Positions 6,679-12,233 of a DNA stretch of 12,233 bases are shown here, piece by piece. A model generated the notes under the pieces. The model had not been told where the DNA came from and did no database searches. It was given only the letters and a program-made list of their open reading frames with translations. The position numbers were made by a program, and so were the translations under genes. The stretch is from CAWACC01 sp964390695. Lineage in GTDB: Bacteria; Chlamydiota; Chlamydiia; Chlamydiales; Parachlamydiaceae. The first letter of the stretch is position 1; each line of letters starts with the position of its first letter. Where the stretch lies: contig CAYMKI010000098.1 of the NCBI GenBank assembly GCA_964390695.1, positions 1 through 12,233 of the forward strand, written 5' to 3'.

Positions 6679-8000
6679 AGGGATCCTCCCATTAATTTTT
6701 CTAAATTTTTCATATTTGGCATATTTTTGAAAAATTGCTTTGCTTGTTTAAATGATTTAACTAACTTATTAACATCTTCTAGCGAAGTTCCACTGCCACG
6801 AGCAATTCTTTTTCTTCTAGAAGGTATCAACTCACACTTTTCGGATCTCTCTGCTGCTGTCATCGATTGGATAATAGCTTCAATTTTAAAAAACTCTTTA
6901 TCATCTAAATCCAAAGACTTCAAATTAGCTCCCACCCCAGGCAACATGCCTAGAAGGCTTTTAAGAGATCCCATTTTTTTGACTCCCTGCATTTGAGTCA
7001 GAAAGTCTTCATAGGTAAACGTTGCAGACCGGATCTTTTTTTCAAGTTTCTTGGCCTCATCCTCATTGATATGCTCTTGGGCTTTTTTCACCAAATTGAT
7101 GGTGTCTCCCATTCCTAGGATACGATCTGCCATCGATGTGGGATTAAACACCTGCATATCATCGAGCTTTTCTCCGATACCCTCGAATTTCAAGGGCTTG
7201 CCAGTGACTTCACGTATAGAGATAGCCGCTCCGCCTCGGGTGTTGCCGTCCAACATGGTCAATATAGTGCCCGTAATTTCGATGCGCTTATTGAATTCCG
7301 CCGCTATATTCACAGCATCTTGCCCGGTAGCTGCATTAGCAGCAAAGAGCACTTCACTAGGCGAGATGACGGATTTTATCCTTTCCAGCTGCCGCATTAG
7401 CTCTTCGTCAATATGCAAGCGGCCGGCAGTATCTACAATCAGCACATCGTGATTTTCGCTTTTAGCCTTCGCCAAAGCCACTTGTGCAACCTTCACTGGA
7501 TCTGTTTCGCCTGACACCGTGACTACAGGCACGCCAATCTGCTCGCCCAAAATCCGCAACTGCTCGACTGCAGCGGGCCTTTGCAGGTCGCAGGCCGCCA
7601 ATAGCGGGCTTTTGGCTTCGCCGCTCTTTTTCAGATACCTTGCCAGCTTTGCACAATGGGTCGTTTTGCCAGAACCTTGCAAACCGCAAACCATAATGAC
7701 AGCAGGTTTAACTTTCAGATCCAACAGCACTTCATCTTGACCCATTAAAGAGACAAGCTCATCATGTACAATTTTAATAAACTGCTGTCCAGGAGCTACG
7801 GCCTTGATCACCTCATCGCCCAGAGCTTTCTCTTTGACTTTTTTTACAAAAGTCTTGGTGACGCTATAGTTAACGTCTGCCTCAAGCAGGGCCAAGCGCA
7901 CCTCATTGACGGCATCGGAAATATTATCTTCCGTTAACTTTCGCTTGCCTGCAAGTTTGGCAAGTAGCCCTTGCATTTTTTCTGTTAAAAGTCCCAGCAT
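6669..8000 (-). CDS. ffh: Signal recognition particle GTPase (SRP54)
   Basis: Binds 4.5S RNA and signal sequences of nascent membrane proteins and docks with FtsY in a GTP-dependent cycle. The 443 residues are normal length. The N domain (1-95) contains ALLEADVNY. The G domain has G1 GLQGSGKT (106-113), G3 DTAGR (190-194) and TGQDAVN; the M domain includes PSRRKRIARGSGTS, the RNA-binding signature, and ends near MPNMKNLEKL. The G4 guanine-specificity motif, normally TKLD, reads TMLD at 248-251, a change at a usually conserved lysine. AAGAG lies 5 nt before the ATG. It follows prmC after 43 nt and overlaps rpsP by 10 nt. Confidence 0.97.
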   Translation of the reverse strand: MLGLLTEKMQGLLAKLAGKRKLTEDNISDAVNEVRLALLEADVNYSVTKTFVKKVKEKALGDEVIKAVAPGQQFIKIVHDELVSLMGQDEVLLDLKVKPAVIMVCGLQGSGKTTHCAKLARYLKKSGEAKSPLLAACDLQRPAAVEQLRILGEQIGVPVVTVSGETDPVKVAQVALAKAKSENHDVLIVDTAGRLHIDEELMRQLERIKSVISPSEVLFAANAATGQDAVNIAAEFNKRIEITGTILTMLDGNTRGGAAISIREVTGKPLKFEGIGEKLDDMQVFNPTSMADRILGMGDTINLVKKAQEHINEDEAKKLEKKIRSATFTYEDFLTQMQGVKKMGSLKSLLGMLPGVGANLKSLDLDDKEFFKIEAIIQSMTAAERSEKCELIPSRRKRIARGSGTSLEDVNKLVKSFKQAKQFFKNMPNMKNLEKLMGGSLWR

Positions 8001-8043
8001 ATTAGCTCTTAAATCTCAACTTGCAATAATAATATCCAAAAAT

Positions 8044-8892
8044 TCATTCAATTTCAAGGAAAAAGAATCGATCTTTTCCAGCCCAATCCCTCTCGAGCGC
8101 TAAATCTTTCCATGGTTTATGATCAAATAGGCTCCTGACAGGCTTGCCTTGGTCCGCGCCAATCTCGAACCACACCTTCGCATGAGGCTTTAAATAAGAC
8201 GCTAGTTGTGCTGACAATTTCTGGTAAATTTCCAGTCCCGTGCTTCCGCTGATCAGTGCATGCCTAGGTTCATGCTCGCGCACCTCCGCTTCGAGCGCCG
8301 ACCACTCATGTTCGGCTATGTAGGGAGGATTGCAAACCACATAATCGGATTTAAGACCTTCAAAAGGTTCTAAAAGATCCCCTTGTAAAAACTCCACTTC
8401 GACACCGTTTTCAAGGCTATTGCGCCGGGCCACTTCCAAGGCATCGCCGCTGATATCCGAGGCGATGACGCGCAATGCGGGGCAAGCTTTTTTTATGGCA
8501 ATTCCGATGCAGCCCGAACCGCAGCAAATATCCCACAATACTTTATTTGCGAGATCTTCCTGATTTAACTGTCGAATAATTTTATCCACTAGGATTTCTG
8601 TTTCCTGCCTGGGGATCAAAACAGCCGGATTCACTCGGATACGACAATTAAAAAAATCGAGGCTGCCGTGGATGTATGCCCCCGGTTCGCCTTTGGCGCG
8701 GCGTTGCAGCCGAACTCTTAACTTTGATAATTCTTCATCGCTAAGGGGGCGGTCATGTTCAATATAAAGCTGCACGCGACTGATGTTCAAGGCATCGCTG
8801 AGGAGATCTTGCGCTTCGCGGCGATAATTGGCTATGCCTTTCTCTTGTAAAAATTCGGAGGAAAGTTTTAGGACTTCTAACAAAGAACGCAT
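8044..8892 (-). CDS. prmC: Release factor glutamine N5-methyltransferase
   Basis: Methylates the Gln of the GGQ motif in release factors RF1 and RF2, increasing termination efficiency. The 282 residues match the family. An N-terminal helical domain (1-75) precedes the Rossmann methylase. PRQETEILVD (94-103) is family-specific, the SAM loop DICCGSGCIG is at 121-130, and NPPY at 188-191 binds the substrate glutamine. The gene begins 3 nt after the stop of prfA, which encodes its substrate, a pairing found throughout bacteria. In chlamydial annotations it is often called hemK. Confidence 0.97.
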   Translation of the reverse strand: MRSLLEVLKLSSEFLQEKGIANYRREAQDLLSDALNISRVQLYIEHDRPLSDEELSKLRVRLQRRAKGEPGAYIHGSLDFFNCRIRVNPAVLIPRQETEILVDKIIRQLNQEDLANKVLWDICCGSGCIGIAIKKACPALRVIASDISGDALEVARRNSLENGVEVEFLQGDLLEPFEGLKSDYVVCNPPYIAEHEWSALEAEVREHEPRHALISGSTGLEIYQKLSAQLASYLKPHAKVWFEIGADQGKPVRSLFDHKPWKDLALERDWAGKDRFFFLEIE

Positions 8893-8895
8893 CGG

Positions 8896-9963
8896 CTATG
8901 CATTGTTTAATTGTTGCTGATGAAAGTAGGCGACCAGAGCCGAGCAGATTTCTTCTAAATCTCCTTCCATCACATGATCTAAGTTATATTTAGTTAAGTT
9001 GATGCGATGATCCGTGATGCGGTTTTGGGGGAAATTATACGTTCTTATTCTTTCAGAGCGGTCTCCGCTGCCGACCTGTGAAGCACGGCTGGACGCAATG
9101 GCTTGCTGCCGCTTCTGCTCTTCCACTTCGACAAGCTTAGCTTGTAATAGCCGCATGGCTTTTTCTTTGTTCTTATGCTGGCTGCGCTCCTGCTGGCAAT
9201 AGACCACAATGCCTGTAGGCAAGTGTGTCAAACGTACAGCACTATCGGTGGTGTTGACATGCTGTCCGCCTGCGCCGGATGAGCGATAAGTGTCTACGCG
9301 CAGATCTTTTTCATCGATGTTGACTTCAGCATTTTCATCTGGTTCGGGTAAAACCGCAATGGTAATGGCTGACGTATGCACCCTTCCCTGGGCTTCAGTT
9401 TCTGGAACTCTTTGCACGCGGTGCGTACCGCCTTCGTGCTTGAGGAAGCGGTAGACATTTTTGCCTGACAAGACCATCACATATTCTTTAAAGCCGCCTA
9501 ACTCAGATTCTGCACAGGAGAGCAATTCATAGCGCCACCCCATGCGGTCGGCAAACAACTTGTACATGCGTACCGCATCACCGACAAAGAGCGCGGCTTC
9601 ATCACCACCCGTGCCAGCCCTCAATTCGATGATGGTATTGCGATCATCGTTAGGATCCGGAGGCACCAAAAGATTTTCGAGTTTGACTTGTAAGTCTGCC
9701 AATTGCTTTTCCATAAGCGCATTGTCATCTCGCAGCATCTGGACAAATTCGGGATCTTGCTCTACCTTTAATCCCTCGAGATTATCTTGAACTTGCTTAT
9801 TTGTCTTCTGAATTTCATCCCAGACGTGCTTGACTTCGAGCAGATAGGAGTGTTCTTGTGTCAGGGCACGGTAAGTTTTTTGATCATTGAAAACTTCGGG
9901 GTGGCCTAACTTCTCCTCAAGTTCCGCTAAGCGTGTCAGCAATTGTTTGACTTTGGTATTCAT
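8896..9963 (-). CDS. prfA: Peptide chain release factor 1
   Basis: Recognises UAA and UAG stop codons and triggers peptide release. The 355 residues are normal. SSGAGGQHVNTTDSAVR contains the catalytic GGQ (232-234). The codon-recognition tripeptide, PAT or PVT in many RF1 proteins, is PET here (187-189) within RVPETEAQGRVHTSA. It keeps the Pro-x-Thr pattern and lacks the SPF of RF2, so this is RF1. Domain 1 (about 1-100) is a long helical region. The start agrees with the family. No strong Shine-Dalgarno is visible. It follows a structured 190-bp spacer after rpmE and may open its own transcription unit. Confidence 0.97.
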   Translation of the reverse strand: MNTKVKQLLTRLAELEEKLGHPEVFNDQKTYRALTQEHSYLLEVKHVWDEIQKTNKQVQDNLEGLKVEQDPEFVQMLRDDNALMEKQLADLQVKLENLLVPPDPNDDRNTIIELRAGTGGDEAALFVGDAVRMYKLFADRMGWRYELLSCAESELGGFKEYVMVLSGKNVYRFLKHEGGTHRVQRVPETEAQGRVHTSAITIAVLPEPDENAEVNIDEKDLRVDTYRSSGAGGQHVNTTDSAVRLTHLPTGIVVYCQQERSQHKNKEKAMRLLQAKLVEVEEQKRQQAIASSRASQVGSGDRSERIRTYNFPQNRITDHRINLTKYNLDHVMEGDLEEICSALVAYFHQQQLNNA

Positions 9964-10006
9964 AAGGACTTTAGGAATGGCGCAACCTTAATTCTGGCTG
10001 CAATGT

Positions 10007-10035
10007 TTTATATGCTTTATCTAGGCTAATGCCTT
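10007..10035 (-). promoter_or_regulatory. Weak candidate promoter for the prfA operon
   Basis: On the minus strand TATAAA (10012-10007) is preceded after 17 bp by AAGGCA (10035-10030), which matches TTGACA at only 3 of 6 positions. Initiation would fall near 10000, leaving about 37 nt of leader before the prfA ATG. The -35 hexamer lies inside the left arm of a 7-bp inverted repeat. The match is poor and the operon may simply be read through from rpmE. Confidence 0.28.
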
Positions 10036-10074
10036 TGCCAGTGTGCGATGACTGCACGTTATCTGATAAGGCAT
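10029..10074. repeat. 7-bp inverted repeat in the rpmE-prfA spacer
   Basis: ATGCCTT (10029-10035) pairs with AAGGCAT (10068-10074), enclosing 32 nt that contain a shorter GTGC/GCAC pairing. It could extend the RNA structure that lies just beside it at 10082-10138, or form an operator, because the left arm covers the weak -35 of the candidate prfA promoter. A 7-bp repeat at this spacing may also be chance. Confidence 0.35.
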
Positions 10075-10081
10075 ACGCTAC

Positions 10082-10138
10082 TAGGGCATATCCCGAAGGG
10101 ATACTTCAAGCCGGCTGATGTAGCCGGCTGCTGCCCTA
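10082..10138 (-). other. Candidate structured RNA: three-way junction between rpmE and prfA
   Basis: A 57-nt stretch folds completely into three stems without forcing. The outer stem is TAGGGCA (10082-10088) with TGCCCTA (10132-10138), 7 bp. Hairpin one is TATCCC (89-94) with GGGATA (98-103), a 6-bp stem with 3-nt loop. Hairpin two is AGCCGGCT (109-116) with AGCCGGCT (122-129), 8 bp with a 5-nt loop. Coordinates of the hairpins are offsets from 10000. Because all pairings are Watson-Crick, both strands can fold. Both neighbouring genes are on the minus strand, so it would sit in the rpmE 3' region or the prfA leader. No U-tract follows, so it is not a simple intrinsic terminator. A cis-regulatory leader, RNA-stability element or dispersed repeat are all possible. 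Confidence 0.55.
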
Positions 10139-10152
10139 ATATACATTCAAGA

Positions 10153-10482
10153 TTATTTCTTTGCTTTGGCTTTCTTTTTTGGCTCTTCTTTTTGGGAGCC
10201 TTCTTTTTCCGACTGCTGTTCGCCGCCACTGGCTTTTTGCTGGGCATTGATATAGCGTTTCTTAAACTTATCTACACGTCCTTCTGCGTCCACCAGCTGT
10301 TTGCTTCCAGTGAAAAATGGATGCGAGTAAGAAGATGTAGAAAGTTGATACACAGGATATTCCTTTCCATCGAACACTTCTGTTTGTGTAGGTTGCAAGG
10401 AGGATCCGATTACAAACCGATGGCCGGTCGAAGAGTCAACAAATAATACTTGCTGATACTTCGGATGAGTATTTTTTTTCAT
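10153..10482 (-). CDS. rpmE: 50S ribosomal protein L31, zinc-free form
   Basis: MKKNTHPKYQQVLFVDSSTG is the L31 N-terminus, followed by EYPVYQLSTSSYSHPFFTG and GRVDKFKKRY. L31 bridges the 50S central protuberance and the 30S head. There is no cysteine in the 109 residues, so the zinc ribbon CxxC of type A L31 is absent and this is the type B (C-) kind. About 30 C-terminal residues form a Lys/Glu/Ser-rich tail, typical of extended chlamydial ribosomal proteins. GGAG lies 7 nt before the ATG, a good Shine-Dalgarno. It precedes prfA, as CT022 precedes CT023 in C. trachomatis, but after an unusually long structured spacer. Confidence 0.95.
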   Translation of the reverse strand: MKKNTHPKYQQVLFVDSSTGHRFVIGSSLQPTQTEVFDGKEYPVYQLSTSSYSHPFFTGSKQLVDAEGRVDKFKKRYINAQQKASGGEQQSEKEGSQKEEPKKKAKAKK

Positions 10483-10511
10483 GGGTTAGCTCCAATAATT
10501 TTTTTAGCAAA

Positions 10512-10534
10512 GCTGAACTATCTGTAAATTCAGC
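10512..10534 (-). promoter_or_regulatory. Hairpin in the predicted rpmE leader
   Basis: GCTGAA (10512-10517) pairs with TTCAGC (10529-10534), with an 11-nt loop. An alternative outer pairing AAAGC/GCTTT (10509-10513 with 10538-10542) is also possible. It lies in the 5' untranslated region of rpmE, about 30 nt upstream of its ATG. Leaders that control L31 by feedback are known in several bacterial groups; that this is one is a guess. Confidence 0.3.
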
Positions 10535-10559
10535 ACCGCTTTGTTTTTCATTTAGATAT

Positions 10560-10588
10560 AAGATAATTCGTTTCAAGAAAAAAATCAA
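10560..10588 (-). promoter_or_regulatory. Candidate promoter of rpmE
   Basis: On the minus strand TTGATT (10588-10583) and TATCTT (10565-10560) are separated by 17 bp; each matches the sigma-70 consensus at 4 of 6 positions. Initiation near 10553 would give a leader of about 70 nt that contains the hairpin at 10512-10534. The 153-bp divergent region between rpmE and the membrane gene must hold promoters for both. I could not find a convincing one for the plus-strand gene. Confidence 0.35.
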
Positions 10589-10635
10589 GGTAAATTTTCC
10601 TATTGCTGAAAATCGTCATAGTTTAAAATGCTCTC

Positions 10636-11571
10636 ATGAATAGTTCATCTTCTTCCTACATGCGAAGCACCTGGCTTCCTACGCCTGACATAATCAAAAA
10701 ACTCATCTTGATAACCTGTGCGGCTAGTGTCGGATGTGTTCTTTTTGACGCCCTGTTTGGGTCCTTGTTTGACGACATAAATCTAGAAGACTTCTTCAGC
10801 CTATCCTCAGGAGCTTATCACCACTATTATATCTGGCAAATCCTCACCTATATGTTTGTTCAACACTCCGGCGGTTGGGGCTTGTCTTTGGGATTTTTCG
10901 TCTCTCTAGCCTTTAACATGTACATTTTGTGGTCTATTGGCTCAAGCTTAGTAGAGCAGGTGGGCATCAAGTCCTTCTTGCGGTTCTATTTCACTATAGG
11001 AGTAGCTGGGGGTATTTTCGCACTTGCCGCATTAGTCTGTCAGCGCGATCCAAGCTATTTATCAGGACCCATTCCCTCCATTTTAGCCCTTCTTATTGTA
11101 TGGTCTATGCTATACCCCGAGAACGAAATTTTATTATTTTTCATTTTTCCACTAAAAGCCAAATGGCTGATGTCTATTGTTACAGCCCTGGTGATTTTGA
11201 TTCCCCTCTCGCACCTGGATATCACCTCGCTTACCTTCCATTTCGCAGGCATCGTTTTAGGGTACATCTACGCCGTCATAGCCTGGAAGCTACAGAGTCC
11301 GTATGCTGCCATGCATCCTGTAGATACGCTACTGCTGAAATGCGCAGCTGTTTTAGAGCGGGCCGAGCTTAGAGACTTCCAAACCGCCAAAGACACACAA
11401 AAACAACATAAAATTTTCGATTTTAAAACGGGAGAACCCGTGACGAGTGATGACGACTTTGTGGATGCCATGCTGGCTAAAATTTCAAAAGAAGGCGAAA
11501 AAGCGCTCACTTTCACGGAGCGCAAGCGGTTGAACGACATCTCACAAAAAAGAAAGAGCAATAGAGGGTAG
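10636..11571 (+). CDS. Rhomboid-family membrane protein, apparently lacking the catalytic serine
   Basis: A 311-residue polytopic protein with about six hydrophobic segments between residues 20 and 216. Rhomboid-fold landmarks are WQILTYMFVQHS (67-78), FNMYILWSIGSSLVEQVG (93-110), FYFTIGVAGGI (117-127), IFPLKAKWL (170-178) and FHFAGIVLGY (201-210) with the usual catalytic-type His202. Active rhomboid proteases have GxSG at the start of transmembrane segment 4. Here the aligned stretch reads GPIPSILALL (144-153), so the serine is Ile146, although Ser148 lies two residues on. The soluble tail (VDAMLAKISKEGEKALTFTERKRL) resembles the C-terminal extension of many bacterial rhomboids. It may be a pseudoprotease or membrane chaperone. 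Weak Shine-Dalgarno; ATG chosen as the first in frame, with Met9 as an alternative. Confidence 0.8.
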   Translation: MNSSSSSYMRSTWLPTPDIIKKLILITCAASVGCVLFDALFGSLFDDINLEDFFSLSSGAYHHYYIWQILTYMFVQHSGGWGLSLGFFVSLAFNMYILWSIGSSLVEQVGIKSFLRFYFTIGVAGGIFALAALVCQRDPSYLSGPIPSILALLIVWSMLYPENEILLFFIFPLKAKWLMSIVTALVILIPLSHLDITSLTFHFAGIVLGYIYAVIAWKLQSPYAAMHPVDTLLLKCAAVLERAELRDFQTAKDTQKQHKIFDFKTGEPVTSDDDFVDAMLAKISKEGEKALTFTERKRLNDISQKRKSNRG

Positions 11572-11587
11572 AATCACACTGAAACTC

Positions 11588-11665
11588 TTGCATAATTAAT
11601 CTCCTCGTCCCTGCCCGCACACCAACATTTGGGCAAGGGTAGAGGCTAGGTGATTAATTATGCAA
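11588..11665. terminator. Long imperfect hairpin between convergent genes, probable bidirectional terminator
   Basis: The outer arms are a perfect 14-bp inverted repeat, TTGCATAATTAATC (11588-11601) and GATTAATTATGCAA (11652-11665). Inside, CCTC (11603-11606) pairs with GAGG (11642-11645), CCC (11609-11611) with GGG (11637-11639), and GCCC (11613-11616) with GGGC (11631-11634), leaving a 14-nt loop. It fills the gap between two genes that end at 11571 and 11674. No T-run follows the stem on either strand, unlike a textbook intrinsic terminator, so a structural 3' end or a small repeat element are alternatives. Confidence 0.5.
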
Positions 11666-11673
11666 AAAGTTCA

Positions 11674-12231
11674 CTACTCGTTTACTTGCCAATCCATTTC
11701 TTCCCAAAATTTTTGCGCTTCCGGTGCAGCGTAATCCATCTGCTTGATGAAAGGCCAAGATCCGTATTCGATCGTGCATACAGGCGCCTGTCCTCTTCCC
11801 TGTGATTGCACGATTATGCGCTTTAAAGGTATTTCTACCCCGACGTTTTGAAAAATCCCCCCCTGGAGAAAGGATATGATCTTGCAATGGCCTCTTTCTG
11901 TCGTTTGCTCTGAAAATTGAATGATCATATGTTTTTTTAGAATAGCTTTACCAGGATATTCGGGATGTATACCCGAAACTTCATGCGCCAATTGAAGCTG
12001 AAATTCCCCCTCATTACTGATCATTTGCCAGTTTATAACTTTGGCGGCAATGGTTATCGTGCGCCATATTAACTGGATCCAAGCATTTTCGACGTCGCAC
12101 TCGTCGCTCCAGATGAATTTGAACGTGTGCAACATTTGTTTTTTAGGCGATAGTTCGGTCGATTTTTTATCCTCATTCCAGCTAGAAAAGGGGGTATTCG
12201 CCAAGTTGTTAAGAGTACTATTTAGATTCAT
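11674..12231 (-). CDS. Hypothetical protein, start near the window edge
   Basis: Not recognised. The visible 185 residues begin at an ATG only 2 nt from the window edge, so the true start may lie further upstream. The N-terminal 35 residues are Asn/Ser/Thr-rich. The rest is a mixed, soluble-looking sequence with many Trp and Ile residues (WIQLIWRTITIAAKVINWQ, WPFIKQMDYAAPEAQKFWEEMDW) and no signal peptide or membrane span. Its composition and codon use look like a real chlamydial protein rather than a chance frame. It converges with the rhomboid-like gene across the long hairpin. Confidence 0.7.
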   Translation of the reverse strand: MNLNSTLNNLANTPFSSWNEDKKSTELSPKKQMLHTFKFIWSDECDVENAWIQLIWRTITIAAKVINWQMISNEGEFQLQLAHEVSGIHPEYPGKAILKKHMIIQFSEQTTERGHCKIISFLQGGIFQNVGVEIPLKRIIVQSQGRGQAPVCTIEYGSWPFIKQMDYAAPEAQKFWEEMDWQVNE

Positions 12232-12233
12232 GC

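Noticed and set aside
10109..10129. CTGATG next to a strong hairpin, suggesting a hammerhead ribozyme core
   Set aside because: The core needs CUGAUGA and a matching GAAA element with a cleavage triplet; here the seventh base is T and no GAAA is suitably placed.
10021..10140. Possible tRNA or tRNA-like gene in the rpmE-prfA spacer
   Set aside because: The 7-bp stems enclose 32 and 43 nt instead of about 60, there is no T-loop GTTCRA sequence and no anticodon arm can be drawn.
10048..10446. 132-codon open frame on the plus strand over rpmE and its downstream spacer
   Set aside because: It is the antisense shadow of the L31 gene plus the structured spacer, with phenylalanine/leucine-rich content produced by the reversed Lys-rich L31 tail and no ribosome-binding site.
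10929..11372. 147-codon plus-strand frame inside the rhomboid-like gene
   Set aside because: It is an out-of-frame reading of a gene with clear membrane-protein signature; its translation has no coherent domain or hydrophobic pattern.

Overview
The window is a piece of a chlamydial chromosome, most likely from an environmental (Parachlamydiales-type) member of the Chlamydiae. The minus-strand gene order rpmE-prfA-prmC-ffh-rpsP-trmD-rplS-rnhB ... gmk-(omega-like)-...-metG is the order known from Chlamydia trachomatis (CT022 to CT032). Extra genes break that backbone here, as expected for the larger genomes of amoeba-associated chlamydiae. The exact genus cannot be read from the sequence.

Layout, from high to low coordinates in the sense of minus-strand transcription. 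An unrecognised gene (11674-12231, minus) faces a plus-strand membrane gene (10636-11571) that looks like a rhomboid protein without the catalytic serine. The two converge on a 78-nt inverted repeat (11588-11665). Divergent from the membrane gene is rpmE (L31). About 190 bp of structured DNA separates rpmE from prfA, including a compact three-way-junction fold at 10082-10138. A tight translation-centred operon follows: prfA (RF1), prmC (the methylase of RF1), ffh (SRP54), rpsP (S16), trmD (tRNA m1G37 methylase), rplS (L19) and rnhB (RNase HII). Gaps are a few bases, apart from 43 bases before ffh, and ffh overlaps rpsP.

On the other side of rnhB the backbone is interrupted. A plus-strand gene (2784-4538) ends 2 bp from the rnhB stop. 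It encodes a 584-residue protein with a C-x5-R active-site motif, CLSAKDR, like that of SopB/IpgD/SidF and INPP4 phosphoinositide phosphatases, behind a proline-rich, probably disordered N-terminus. It looks like a secreted effector aimed at host inositol lipids, and is the most interesting object here. An AT-rich intergenic region (2556-2783) carries a good sigma-70-type promoter reading away from it into a second minus-strand operon: yicC, gmk, omega-like rpoZ, a single-pass membrane protein of unknown function, and metG, of which only the first 15 codons lie in the window.

The minus-strand genes thus form two housekeeping transcription units (translation termination/SRP/ribosome; nucleotide/RNA metabolism and MetRS) split by an inverted, probably acquired virulence-type gene. 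No tRNA, rRNA, CRISPR, insertion sequence or phage gene was found.
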